Source: Chara braunii (Eukaryota > Streptophyta > Charophyceae > Charales > Characeae). Taken from it: a DNA stretch of 33,405 nt. A program made the position numbers and the translations under genes. Location of the stretch: the NCBI GenBank assembly GCA_003427395.1, contig BFEA01000391.1, positions 303,998 through 337,402 of the forward strand, given 5' to 3'. Positions within the stretch are counted from its first letter, which is position 1. Every line of letters begins with the position of its first letter. The notes beneath the pieces are model-generated. The model did not search any database. It saw only the letters and a program-made list of their open reading frames with translations, and had not been told where the DNA came from. Shown here piece by piece: positions 9,054 to 19,467 of the stretch.

Positions 9054-10321
9054 CATCGGAGGGCGCGGTGTCCCGGCCCTCCTCTGCGCCTGACTTCTGC
9101 CCAGTACCAGTTCCTTGCTTTGACATCCACATCTCGTCGGGTAGTTCCCGAACCTCCAGGGCCCACTTAGTATGCCAGGCTATACCCTGCTATAGACCGG
9201 CCCAGTTGGCGCCTGCCCTCAGCAAAAAGGGTGCGCCACTGGACTTTCCATTGGTTCACGCAGGCTCGGTGCCCTGCTGTACAGCAGAGCACTACCGGCC
9301 TGTGGTCGTGGTAGCCGCCGTGTTCGCCCAGGGACGCGAAGGTAGAGGGACCGACGCGGTCTTTCCTACTGCGCACTGAGTACCTCTCTGCCAGGTTATG
9401 GGTTAGGTGCACGGGACAGATATCGCTGTCAAAATGAAGAAAACCAAGAAAAGAGAAACAAAAGGGAAAGAGAATATGGGGAAAGAAAAAAAGAAACTAA
9501 GCGTCGAATCTATGTGATGGTTTGAGTCCCCGTTTTAGTTCGGGGTAATTTTGATGTCATAACCCCCTTTCCCTCTCGATTTTACTATTATTATTATATA
9601 TTTTTTAATTTTCCTTTTCGCACGATTCGCACGATTCGGTTTTCATTTCGGCCTGTCATTTCAAGGTGCCAACGGGTCAACTTTGAGTCGCGATCGTCGT
9701 CTGATGGTTCAGACTGGCGCAACTCTTCGCTTGTTTCCCTGCGCCAGATCTGTTCGACTGGCTGCCGCGTGGTAGGACTCCAAAAGAGGGGTGACATGCG
9801 GCCGCATCGGTAGGAGGCTTATCACCCCCGTGGAAGGTCATAAGCCCCCTCCTTGCCATCAGACACGGGTACCCATCAAGGGTAGTCTGAGGGCGCCTTT
9901 TGAGAGGGAGAATGCACCGACAGTATCCCATTATGCGACCACGGCTTCGAGACTGCGGTCACTTCACGACTAAGACGAAGCGGTTAGTGGCTGGAAGTTG
10001 GGCAGGCACTATGACCGTTGATTTGCTGCACGCCTCCCTTCTCTGTTTATTTTAATTTATTCTATTTTATTAATTTATTAATTATAGATTGTTAGAATAC
10101 AGAACTCTGGGAATTATTTGAATTTCTCATTCAGAAAACAGAGGGAGTAGAGTAGCACGGGGTGCATAAGGCGTGCCCTCTTCAGTCTGAGAGTTGGGAC
10201 GCTGTTCGCTGCTAGCGGCTTCTATAGCGCCCTGCAGGTTCTGTGAGCATTCTAGTAAGTGACGTGCTATTCCGGGCTGGCAGATTAGTGCTGGGTAGGG
10301 CCTAATGTGCTAAGCCTCGCT
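9054..10321 (+). other. element B 5' leader with conserved hairpins
   Basis: Noncoding. It holds the terminal hairpin GGAGGGC/GCCCTCC (9058-9064 and 9076-9082), the TGGCGCC heptamer (9207-9213), the palindrome CTGCTGTACAGCAG (9274-9287), a TTA/TA microsatellite near 9582-9608, and the hairpin GGCTTAT (9816-9822) with ATAAGCC (9840-9846). All are in the order seen in element A. An AT-rich stretch at 10040-10090 precedes ORF1. Confidence 0.65.
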
Positions 10322-10849
10322 ATGGCGCGTAATGACGGCCTGCACGGCTATAGGCCAGACTATTGGAAGCACGCTACACGCTGGTCCCCTATGTCTGGTG
10401 AAGGTCCCAAGATCACCACAATCCTGAATTACAGCGGCGGATACGAAGCGAAGTTAAAAGTTAACGTGGAAGGAGCGAGAGAGGAGGAAATGAGAGGGGA
10501 CCATAGACTGCAGTTGGTCGTCTCTGAGGCCAAGAACAGGGCGAAACGGAGAATGAGGAGAGATGGGGTCACGGTGGAGGTCCAGGTAACCATCGTATAC
10601 CATGAGGCTGAGACCTCGACAGGCACTATAGAGCGGGAACAGCAACACTTGGACCGTGACTCCGAAGCAGAAAGTGACCAGAGTGACCTCGAGGCCGAGA
10701 CCCAGTCCTGGCATGGACTGGATCAGATACGGCGGAACCACCTGCTAGCGGGGACGGTAGAAGACGGCCCAGAGGCCATCTCAGAATCAGCAGCGAGAGG
10801 GAAGCCGAAACCAGCGGAGGCTGGACCATCGAGAGCTCGACACTCGTAG
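10322..10849 (+). CDS. element B ORF1, intact, unknown charged protein
   Basis: An intact frame of 175 codons. The ATG at 10322 was chosen because it aligns with the ATG of A and sits in the same GGCT-ATG-GCG context; a longer frame upstream would need a non-ATG start. It reads GLHGYRPDYW, then a strand (KLKVNVEGA), a basic helix (SEAKNRAKRRMRRDG), a strand (VTVEVQVTIVYHEAET), and a charged Glu/Ser/Gln-rich tail ending in Arg residues. There is no signal peptide or membrane segment. A nucleic-acid-binding or structural role fits its charge pattern, but no family is recognised. Confidence 0.6.
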   Translation: MARNDGLHGYRPDYWKHATRWSPMSGEGPKITTILNYSGGYEAKLKVNVEGAREEEMRGDHRLQLVVSEAKNRAKRRMRRDGVTVEVQVTIVYHEAETSTGTIEREQQHLDRDSEAESDQSDLEAETQSWHGLDQIRRNHLLAGTVEDGPEAISESAARGKPKPAEAGPSRARHS

Positions 10850-12965
10850 GCCGTGAGGCAAAGCGTGAGGTGGTTACGTGCGTGCGTTTTGCACGTGGCA
10901 CGGTCCAGAGGGAGACAGAGAGAGAGAGTCAACTCGAAGGAGGACTGGGCTGCAGGAGAGCGTGCTTTTTGAGAGAGAGAGAGACTAAGGGTAGGCAGCT
11001 AGCTACTCGAGAAAGAGAGAGAAACTTGGCGCATGGGTCCCCCGAAACAAAAAGAATATTGTTGACGTCAGCACGGGTATGTGTCCCATTGCTCTCCGCG
11101 CGTCTGACTACCCTCCATCACTGGTGCAGAGATGGTCGGAGCGAACGCTTAGCCTAGGCTTATGGGTGATCGAGAACGAGAGCAAAGAGGTTGGGCGACG
11201 AGTGAAAGTATGGTTCTTGCGAGGCACGCTTGAGCCCAAGGTTGGCGTCAACCCCTCGCTACGATCTGCACCGCGAAGAGGCGGTAGTGAGGAGAGATGT
11301 GAGCATATGGAGGGTAAAAGACGAGGCGTTACGAGAGAAGGGGCGAGGAGGCAGAGATGATAATGACGCGTCTAAGGACACGAAGTGCTTACGAACGGTG
11401 GTGAGAGTGACATGCACGGGAGACCTGTGAAGAGAGGCGCGCGAGCTCTCTGAGTATGAGATGTCCTTGCGTTTGTTGGCCATCGCTCGTGGACACTCTC
11501 GTGCCTGCGTCTGTTGTACTCGCTACATCTCGTGACGGTGATTGTCGAGGCTCGAGAACAAAGGCGGAGAGACCGATACTACTGGATGGAGTCGTGCGGC
11601 AGTGAAGCGACTAACAAGGACTAGAGGACAGCAAGACTGGGATACGTATGAGATGCACAAGAGAGAGGGAAGTCAAAGGATCCCGTCACTAATGTGAGGG
11701 GAGAGTTCTATGAATTGTTGGTCTAAGTGCAGAACGGCTCAGTCAAGCACATCGACGCCTGATTTAACCCCATTCCACAAAGGCTAATCTCTACTATCGC
11801 GTTATCCTCCCGGACGAGATCGCTTCTTGAACTCTGTTGCTATGGGTGCTTGTCCCCATATTGACAATCATCCCTCTCCTCTGCGCTGATGAGGTCATGG
11901 CGTGACAGTCAAAGGTGCAGCGTCTAAGCAGGGCAGGCGGCCATTGCCAGAGGTTAAGTCAGTTCCTTTTTTTCGGTGACGTAATTTGATTTGGGGTTAA
12001 TCTTGACACCCAAAGTCACCATCGCAAGCGTTTCGTTCTCTACGTTGATTGCTACCATCTGGTAACTCATTTCCCATTAGTACTCTCCTTTTCTTTTTTT
12101 TGATGGTAAGGCAGGTACTCGTTGAGCTCATGCAGCTGTTTGCACGACAACGAAAGTGATCCGACTACCACTATACTGGTCGATGGTAGTTACACGAGTG
12201 CGGTCTTGCTCTATTCTCTCGCTGATTCCTAAAACCACTATTAATAAGGAGAGTCAAGTTCTCATAAGTGGGCTCGCTGGTAAACTAACTACTTGGGTTG
12301 TGATCTTTGCATTTGAGGTAGAGTGTGGAAGCGAAAAGCGTGGGAGAGAACTGAGGAAAAAGGGAAGGACGAGGAATGAAAATAAGAGAGGGTTTACGGG
12401 ATTGATGATCAAACTTTGTGGAAGGTTGGGAAATAATTGGAGGTCAGATAAAGAAGACTTTGGGTGAACTACCATCCTACCTTCGCCCAAGATCACTTCT
12501 TCCTTGCCTCTGGAGTTATCTTCTCGCGTGTGTTGACTGTTGAGTGACTTCTTACGTGGTGCCAGTGCTCTTTTGGTATTCAGGATTGCTCGGTTGATAT
12601 TTGAGTTGTTCCTCTCCGTTGGGCCTTATCTTTGAATGTAACCAAGAGTTACCGTTGCGCTCTTCGCCAGAAGAAACGTCATAGGGAGAGACTGTTGACT
12701 GAACCTCGCGAGCTTCGCGTCTAGTATCGAACTCTAGAGTTCATCCAAGAGGCTCTAGCCTGTCAGTCAGTGCACATTTTCTCCGCAGCAAAGGAGTGAA
12801 GATTGCTAAACAGGTTAATCAAAAGTAATCATACTACTTGTTTATGTGATTGTTCATGCTCGCCTGATGGGAAAGAAGCATGCAGTACTTAGGAGAGTTG
12901 CATGCCTGCTCGCGAAGTTTTTGTTTGATGGGGATTAGCGTCGTCCCCTGATAACTAGATTGGTC
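10850..12965 (+). other. element B middle region, no supported gene
   Basis: About 2.1 kb without a supported ORF. GAGAGA-rich at 10910-11030, then mixed sequence. Open frames of 70-100 codons in both strands have no family motif and no partner in A. Confidence 0.4.
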
Positions 12966-13112
12966 ATGAGAGAGGGGTCGTCTGTCAACGCTAATTCTAA
13001 GCCTTCCAAGAGTGTGTCGAAATTAAAGCCTCGTGAGAAGTGAGGACGCTGCTGGCACTATGCCAGTAAATGCCCGAAAGAGAATAATCATGAGCTACTG
13101 GACGAGTACTGA
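12966..13112 (+). pseudogene. gag-like zinc-knuckle remnant in element B
   Basis: Starting from the ATG at 12966 the frame gives a Ser/Lys/Pro linker (SKPSKSVSKLKP), then a CCHC knuckle at 13032-13073 with exact C-X2-C-X4-H-X4-C spacing. The first cysteine codon is CGT and the second is TGA, while His (13056) and the last Cys (13071) are kept in HYASKCP. The frame runs on to TGA at 13110-13112. A CGT/TGA pair at exactly the two cysteine positions looks like mutated TGT/TGY codons. This is a retroelement-style nucleocapsid motif and hints that the A/B family once encoded a gag protein. Confidence 0.45.
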
Positions 13113-13782
13113 ACCCCGAAAAGCCCTGACTGAAGACTGAACAAGCACTGCAAAGGAGAGACTTAAAACGTGAGGTTGACGTGGGTCTGGTTCCACTCAA
13201 AACTGAGTCCTGGCCTAAGTTAAACTGCACCACAATTTCTCCTTCTTGTTCAACGAGGATTATGAGCTCTGCAACCTGGCTCGTTGTCTGTATTTCCTCG
13301 TCATCGGGTTCGAGTGCACGAAGGGCCAAGTAGTATCCTGTATAAAAATTTCTAGATGCCCTTTATCGTCAATAGTACTCTGCATACTATTCGAGTGTAG
13401 TCCTTCACCCACAATACCGTGCGAACCATTAGGGTGAGGTTCTCTACTCGTGGTACATTGTGTACTATTTGAGAGTGGATTCCGTCATTAATGTCCCGTC
13501 AGAGAGACATTTCATGGAAAACTTAGTACCCACTAGGGAGACTAAAGCGAGAAGCGTCTCGGAGCTCCTTCGTACAGAACCAAGGTTTTGAACTTATCTG
13601 ATATCTATCTTTTTCTTTTTTCTTACGTGTTGTAGTTAATTGTTGGTAACCTCTATCTATTTGGTCTGATCTGTGCCGCAGAGTGTTAGTCCGGATCCCA
13701 CTGAGTACGCAGCGGTACTCTGCTTTGTTTGCAAGCAGGGGCCGTATAGACCCCCCCTGACCATGGGATGTACGATTAAATT
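13113..13782 (+). other. element B, no gene seen
   Basis: No ORF on either strand shows motif support. AT-balanced sequence with repeated short phrases around CGAGTG near 13310-13460. Confidence 0.35.
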
Positions 13783-14064
13783 ATGCACTATGTGAATGCC
13801 TTGCTATGCTGGCGGAGTCTGTGTTTCTATATCTCTCAGCCTATTGTGTCTACGGTAAGGGGACGTCAAGTGAACATCCGTTTTAAAATGCGAAAAGAGA
13901 GCAAACACGTTTGTATTCAGAGTAATCTAGCAGACCCTGGCTCAACTGCGCATTTGTGTATGCAGTGTCAAGCACAGATAGGTCTTGCATCTGAACCCGT
14001 TGAGAAACACACGATCCTGTCCCCAGTATGTGACTGTTGTTCTCAAGGACTTAGTCTCAACTGA
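13783..14064 (+). CDS. hypothetical Cys-rich small ORF in element B
   Basis: An ATG-started frame of 93 codons. The C-terminal half carries LCMQCQ followed about 20 residues later by VCDCC, an arrangement that could bind a metal ion like a zinc ribbon. The N-terminal part is mildly hydrophobic. No counterpart could be confirmed in element A, so this may be a degenerate or chance frame. Confidence 0.25.
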   Translation: MHYVNALLCWRSLCFYISQPIVSTVRGRQVNIRFKMRKESKHVCIQSNLADPGSTAHLCMQCQAQIGLASEPVEKHTILSPVCDCCSQGLSLN

Positions 14065-14870
14065 GTAAACTGCCCCTTTTGGCAACTATATACGAGTCTC
14101 GCCCCCCAGTTTACTAGATCAAAGGGTTGAGCTCGCGCTCAGAGTTCTAAAAAAACTCACCTGAAGGGAGTTCATTGTGAGGTCGGCTTCGGGTGGCTGA
14201 TGACTAGTGATGAACTGCATGGGCAGATACACAGCTCGGTCTGAAAATCAATTGGGACGGGTCTGACAAGCATTTTCCACCCCACTTTGAATAATTGTCT
14301 ATTGCCTCACTAGGATCAGTGTCCTGATCCAATTTCCCTAACGACATCTCGCATGTCACTCAGCCCGCCTATACAGGGTATGAGCCTGCAGGATAGACTT
14401 ATATTCCACAGTCATCTTGGTTAGTCCAGACTATTTTTGGTAATCACTGGGGATTTCCTCTATGCCAGACAGCAATCCAGATCTGTGGGGCAAAGGCAAC
14501 AGCACTCGGGCAGATCCTGTATGAGACACTGGCAGTTCCTGTTCATACACCTTCCCTGTAAGCTCTTGCCTGACTGATGAAAAAGGGGATATGACCACAT
14601 GCAGTCGTACTCAAATGCTAGCGAAAGCTATTATCATCTAGAGATTGTGCGACAGGCAGAGGTAGTCAGTCACGCTATGCACCTTGCATGGTGAGCAGTA
14701 ACCTCCAATAGCATGTAATACTGAATGTGTGTGAGATTTGTGGCTAAATACCCTGCATAACTCTCGAAAGGAAGTAGCTGGTGATCGATGAACCTTTGCA
14801 TACTATCCGAGACAAAACTTTAGTTGATATCACTGTATGAGAGTCTGATCGAGGCCTGGATTCAGAGCAT
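14065..14870 (+). other. element B, no gene seen
   Basis: About 800 bases with stops in all frames and no repeat structure that I can point to. Confidence 0.35.
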
Positions 14871-15077
14871 ATGTCCAGGCGGGCCCAAAAAGGAGGGGAG
14901 TCACTAACCTGTTGCCAGTGGTCGACAGGCTCTAAACTGCTTGGAGACTCTGCTGAACCTTCCGCCTTTGTCGAAAGTAAAATTCAATCGTTATTCATCT
15001 ACCAAGGACTCTCATTGAGGGACACAACTGATCAGTTACGACTGCTGATCTTGTACTTCGAACACTACAAACACTGA
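14871..15077 (+). CDS. hypothetical small ORF in element B
   Basis: An ATG-started frame of 68 codons, beginning MSRRAQKGGESLTCCQW. It sits upstream of ORF2 at roughly the place where element A has the 66-codon ORF at 5184, and both contain CQW after a basic stretch. The match is too short to prove homology. Confidence 0.2.
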   Translation: MSRRAQKGGESLTCCQWSTGSKLLGDSAEPSAFVESKIQSLFIYQGLSLRDTTDQLRLLILYFEHYKH

Positions 15078-15208
15078 AAGCTTCGACCGTGAACAAAACA
15101 TCGAAACCCCCCCATGATCACTGTTAGCAGCAATTCCAAGCAACTTCTCAGACTCCAAACCTTCTAACATTATAATCGAGAAGCAGTGCGAAGGACCTCC
15201 ACAGAGAA

Positions 15209-15461
15209 ATGGAAAGTGGTGACACAGTGAGAGTGACCTGCACTTTGCAATGGGGCCAAACCGAAGGTTGGGAAGAGAGTAATAGAGAGCCTTCATCGCC
15301 ACGCAATGTTCATGATGGAACATGCTTTGACACGGGTGAGAAATCATACAAGAATAGAATACACCTACTACATTCATGAATCAGATGGAAAGCTGCACAA
15401 TACCTTCTCATCAGTAGGATCTGTTGAGGAAGCAAGGAAGGTTGTGGCTGGTGATCAGTAA
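15209..15461 (+). pseudogene. element B ORF2, frameshifted
   Basis: From the ATG at 15209 the product reads TVRVTCTLQW and TEGWE, then loses frame near 15273. In the next frame it continues as LHRHAMFMMEHALTRVR, IEYTYYIHESDGKLH and SVGSVEEARKVVAG to TAA (15459-15461). Homologous throughout to the intact ORF2 of A (6055-6327), so the two copies together define a domain of about 85-90 residues. The function is unknown. Confidence 0.55.
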
Positions 15462-15640
15462 GAGAATTTAATCATCAATTTCAAGAGAAATGAGCATGCA
15501 TCAGACAAGGACAGACTAATGAAAGTGAATCAGATTAGAGATCAGCCACCATCATACACGCAGTACATCATCAAATCACGAGTAGCAGCTGATACAGCCG
15601 CGAAGCAGAGAAAGTCAAAGAAACAACGATTATCGTGCAC

Positions 15641-16297
15641 ATGAGTACAGTTCAGTCATCTCCGGTCAGCGAGTCAGTATTGACCAGCCTCAATCAGATT
15701 GCACTCAAGGAGGCAATTCAGTATCAGTATGTCAGTGCAGTCGGCTTCAAGCAGGGAGATCTGTCAATCTTCGCTGTCCTCACCAGTTTTGCAGAGGGTA
15801 CCATCTATGACTTGAGACCCTATGTAAAGAAGGGCAAGGAAACCCATGAGCACTTTGACTCAGTCTGGATTGCAGCAACCAGGTACCTTGAAGAGAGAGA
15901 GAAGGAACTTGATGGAGGTGGTGTCAAGCTGATTCGCAGCTTCGGACCAAAGCTCTACGCCGACTATCCCATGCCTCCGGTACCTTTTACTCTGACAGGC
16001 GGTTCTCACTGGGGTGACCTGATTGACCTGGCCAAGAGGTACATCTCTCTAGATACGATTGACTACGAGGCAATCACAGAGCCATCCAAGTTCCCACATC
16101 TCAGACGAGGGATTTTTTCTCAACCATATCTTCTCACACTATGGGAGGAGTTTTGTGCTATGGTTGATTTCCGTATCATGGGACTTGGATGGAAGTGTTC
16201 AGAGCTTGCAGGCTTCAGGTGGCTCTACATACAGAGACCACAACCTCAGAGAGTACGGAGACATGGCCGAAAGCACAAGGAACAGATAGCTAAATGA
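15641..16297 (+). CDS. element B ORF3, intact, conserved unknown protein
   Basis: An intact 218-codon frame from ATG 15641. (A GTG two codons upstream extends the frame, but ATG is expected in a eukaryote and ACG occupies this place in the decayed copy of A.) Conserved features with A: GF...DLSIF.VLT.FAEGT, KKG.ETH.HFD.VW, FGPKL.ADYP.PPVP, WG.L.DLAKRY, IDYEA.TEPS.FPHLRRG, LWEEFCAM.DFRIMGLGW and a basic C-terminus. It has no signal peptide and no clear membrane span. It is rich in aromatic residues, suggesting a folded globular protein. It matches no family I know. It is the best preserved gene of the element and so a likely candidate for its key function. Confidence 0.7.
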   Translation: MSTVQSSPVSESVLTSLNQIALKEAIQYQYVSAVGFKQGDLSIFAVLTSFAEGTIYDLRPYVKKGKETHEHFDSVWIAATRYLEEREKELDGGGVKLIRSFGPKLYADYPMPPVPFTLTGGSHWGDLIDLAKRYISLDTIDYEAITEPSKFPHLRRGIFSQPYLLTLWEEFCAMVDFRIMGLGWKCSELAGFRWLYIQRPQPQRVRRHGRKHKEQIAK

Positions 16298-16788
16298 GAG
16301 ATTGTGAGTGTGACCCAGAGGGATGAGTGAGGACTCGAGCTTAGTGTTGGCCATGCTCTCTTTCATGTGTGCTTTCTGAGACTATTATGAGTTCTCATTC
16401 TTCCCTCACCTGACCTTGTCATGGCTCGAGTCAGTCAGTCATGCTTCTTTGCATTGCTTTGCTTGATGATTGCATCCTTTAATGATTCCGTCACAGTTCT
16501 CAAAATTAGTAAATTGGCAAAATTGGTGTATGCATGTCATACCAGAATTTCATAATCGTTATTTGCATGATTATTGTTGTTCTGAATCAAAATAAAAGAT
16601 TCCTAAGACCGGGGACCGGCGAAGACCGCAATTGAAGGGTCTCGCTCGAAGCCGGACGCACAGAACAGGAAGGGATTTGCTTTAATTAATTTATTTTCTT
16701 TATTCCAAACAACCTCACAAAAATCCTGCGTGACAGCCTGTTGGCTTTCCGGTCGCTTGAAGAGGCCCGCCTGGGAAAAAGTGCGACA
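16298..16788 (+). other. element B 3' untranslated region and terminus
   Basis: 16298-16600 is conserved with element A. The last 190 bases (16600-16788) are not alignable with A. They contain a short repeated phrase GACCGGGGACCGGCGAAGACC and an AT-rich tract at 16680-16705, ending GTGCGACA at the insertion junction. Confidence 0.6.
16591..16596 (+). terminator. AATAAA polyadenylation signal, element B
   Basis: AATAAA followed by AGATTC, in the same context as 7917-7922 in element A, about 300 bases after the ORF3 stop. Confidence 0.6.
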
Positions 16789-16792
16789 GCGC

Positions 16793-17740
16793 GCAGCCGA
16801 TTGTGAGCACAATATGGTTGCGTACTCTAAGCTCGCATCTCTTCCCACGTTCCTCAAACTTTTGAGAGAGAGGTTCGCTAACGTCACAAGAGGCGTCAGG
16901 GCCTCTGATAAGCTGCAAACCATCCACTCTAGGCAGTGGAAGAGTGTGAGGGCACTCAACGTCGTGATGGACGATCTGGTAGCCATCCCAGATCACGGGG
17001 TCACTGAGACCCAGTTAGTTAACTTGTTTTATCCTGCCATGCAAGAGCCCCTGCGAGGGCACTTCTCTGACAAGACCCAACAGGACAATATAACGTATGA
17101 CGCGTTAAGTAGAGACGTGGTCCCGTTCGAGGCAAAGTCCATGCCAGTTTCCACTTTGTGGCATAAGGACTTGGACAAGGGAAACAAGTGGAAGGGACGT
17201 ACCATCTTAGGACAGGTTAGAGCCAAGGATCATCTGATCCTTACTTTAGATGAGGGCGGTACGGACGAAGTCCCCTACAGTCAGATTGAGTGGGGGCTAG
17301 AAGAGGAGGACAGTAGTGTAGGTTAGGGGCGGACGTACGCTACTGTCGCGGCTGGAGGGAGGCCGCAAGGTAGAGGAGGAGGCCAGGGCCAAGGGGGCCA
17401 GGTCATGGGTGGTCGAGGTCCGGACGCACAGGGGGTTGGCGATCAAAGGAACTGTCAAGAGGGAGGTAGGGGTCAAGGTCCCCCGCCGAATCGTTCGAGT
17501 CCAAGTCGATCCCTACAGCGGAGAGGTGGAGGATCACCTCAGAGGAGAGGAGGTTGGCACCCAGGTTGGCCACAGGGCCGGCCTTGGGAAGACTTGGGCT
17601 TGGACCAGAGGGTATGGCAACAGCAAATGGAACAGGGGCAGTGCATTTTCTGCGGTGACCCTGCCCATATTATCAAATATTGTCCAAAGTATAGGGAAGC
17701 CCGATTCGCTGCCGAGGGGTCAAAAGGCAGTCGCCGGTAG
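16793..17740 (+). pseudogene. gag: Ty3/gypsy gag, C-terminal part with zinc knuckle
   Basis: This resumes the gag reading frame left at 9053. Capsid helices follow (LPTFLKLLRERFANVTRG, IHSRQWKSVRALN, LVNLFYPAMQEPLRGHF, YDALSRDVV.FEAKSMPVS). A TAG at 17324-17326 interrupts the frame, which then continues through a Gly/Arg/Gln-rich linker to a canonical CCHC knuckle, CIFCGDPAHIIKYC (17642-17683; C-X2-C-X4-H-X4-C). The natural end is TAG at 17738-17740. Gag would form the virus-like particle and bind the element RNA. Apart from the single stop this half is well preserved. Confidence 0.85.
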
Positions 17741-18269
17741 GGGTCGCAACTGCCCTTACCACTAGGCCATGTGAGGAAGTGTACGCTCACCACCAGGAAA
17801 CTCCCACACCACATGAGCGTATGGCAGAGGTTGCAGGTCAGTGCCTAGTTAGTTGTCCAGAGACTACCTGTGTTAGAGTCTCTCTAGGCACTTCCCTCAC
17901 AAGTCTGGCAGAAGAGTTAAAGGAGAGGATGTTGGTCTAGGCCAAAATGAAGAAAGAGAGTAAAGAACAACTAGTTTTAGTAGATTTAGAAGTATTCAGG
18001 AGCAGAGTCGGGGCCCTTATAGATACAGGGGCGACCCGTAGTTAAATCAGTCGTAGAGCATTGAAGAAGCTGAGGCTAGGTCTGAAAGTCCAAAAATTGG
18101 AAGACCCCATAGTGAGTATCCTCGTAGACAATCACACGATGCGTGTCGAGGGTTAGGTAGAGGGAGTCCAAGCGTATCTTCGCTTAGAAAAGGATGGGAA
18201 GTTGAAAAAAGTTTTCCATTCCCCGACTCTCCTCGTAGAAGACAACCTCCCTTTCAATGAGTCCTAGGT
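17741..18269 (+). pseudogene. pol: Ty3/gypsy protease region
   Basis: The aspartic protease active-site motif DTGA is at 18022-18033 within GALIDTGATRS, followed by a stop TAA at 18043-18045. Further in-frame stops are at 18154-18156 and 18265-18267, and a one-base frameshift near 18262 joins it to the next open frame. Upstream are degenerate spacer residues with AEELKERM. The protease would process Gag-Pol but cannot be made from this copy. Confidence 0.75.
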
Positions 18270-19467
18270 ATGGAATGGGGAGAGGCAGCAGGGGCCACAC
18301 TCCACTTAAAAGAGCATGAGTGTAGGCTCCCTAGTCCGTCAGGCGAGGTCAAGATTGCCCATCTATTCCATGTGTCAGGAGTAGATAACTCCCTGGCACA
18401 TTGTTGTCTCAATGCTCCCGCGTTTGCGCGGTTACTGACAAAGGAGCAACTAGAGGAGCAGGTCTTCGTAGCCTACGTAAGGCCTGTCACTGAGCCTAAG
18501 GAGGATAAGCCAATGGATCCAACCATTGGCAAGTTGCAAGAAGAGTTTAAAGACTTGGCGGAGCCGCCAACAGGAGTAGTACAACGGCCGATCCAGCACC
18601 GGATAGAGATAGAGCCTGGCAGTAGGACTCCTAAGGGAGCAGTCTACAAGATGTCCCCAAGGGAGTTAGAGGAGTTGCGTAAGCAGTTGGATGAGCTCCT
18701 CGAAAAGGGTTGGATTAGGCCCAGCTCGTCTCCTTTTGGAGCACCAGTGTTATTTGTCCCCAAAAAGGAGGGAGAGTTACGGATGTGCATAGATTATAGG
18801 GGTTTGAATGTGATTACAGTAAAGAATGTTGAGTCGCTGCCCAGGATAGACGATCTCTTATTGCAAGTATTTTTTGAAGATAGATTTGAAGTCCGGATAT
18901 CACCAGATAGAGGTTCATCCTGATGACCAGTACAAGACTGCCTTCCGGACTAGATATGGACATTATGAGTTCATAGTGATGCCCTTTGGACTGATCAATG
19001 CGCCATCCATATTTCAGCGTTGTATGAATGATGTGTTTAAGCCTTGATTAGATAGATTCATCGTAGTTTATTTAGACAATATCTTAGTTTTCAGTAGGAC
19101 CCTCCAAGAGCATCAGGGTCATTTGAGGCAGGTCTTGGAGAAGCTGAGAGAGGCTAACTTCAAGATCAATGCGAAGAAGTGTGAGGGGGCCAAGACACAA
19201 GTTTTGTACTTGGGTCACGTGTTAGACGGAGACGGGATTAAACCTGAGGATGGTAAGATAGCGGCGATTAGAGATTGGCCGACGCCCCGCACACTAACAA
19301 AATTGTGGTCGTTCTTAGGCCTAGCTAACTATTATAGAAAGTTCGTTAGGAACTTCTCTACTACCGCCGCTCCCCTTCGCAGGTTGCTAAGGAAAGAAGC
19401 GATCTGGACGTGGGACAAAGATTGTACATTCACGCTTAAAAAGTTAAAGCGCGCATTGATAGAGTAA
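18270..19467 (+). pseudogene. pol: Ty3/gypsy reverse transcriptase, catalytic site altered
   Basis: Motifs in order: [59 protein letters not shown], then a frameshift near 18880, [33 protein letters not shown], and the active site YLDN at 19069-19080, where reverse transcriptases have YxDD. The thumb and connection follow (LGHVLDGDGIKPEDGKI, LWSFLGLANYYRKFV). Stops are TGA at 19045-19047 and TAA at 19465-19467. The second active-site aspartate is asparagine (AAT), so even a readable copy would be inactive. Confidence 0.9.

Larger units (their letters stand above)
9054..16788 (+). mobile_element. element B: unclassified 7.7-kb mobile element, complete copy
   Basis: Both ends are fixed by the interrupted gag. 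Left codons end at 9053 and right codons resume at 16793, and GCGC occurs at 9050-9053 and 16789-16792, so a 4-bp target duplication restores the gag frame. (A 6-bp reading, GCGCGC, is also possible from the bases but breaks the frame.) The element starts CATCGG (TGTCGG in A) and ends GTGCGACA, giving short inverted termini TGTCG/CGACA. It carries ORF1, a gag-like zinc-knuckle remnant, ORF2 and ORF3, and an AATAAA. There is no LTR repeat at its ends and no recognisable polymerase, integrase or transposase. Confidence 0.8.

Noticed and set aside
634-16788. Elements A and B as ordinary LTR retrotransposons, Helitrons or Polintons
   Set aside because: The 5' and 3' ends of B do not repeat each other; there is no TC/CTRR end or Rep/helicase, and no polymerase B, integrase or capsid genes. 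I left the class open.
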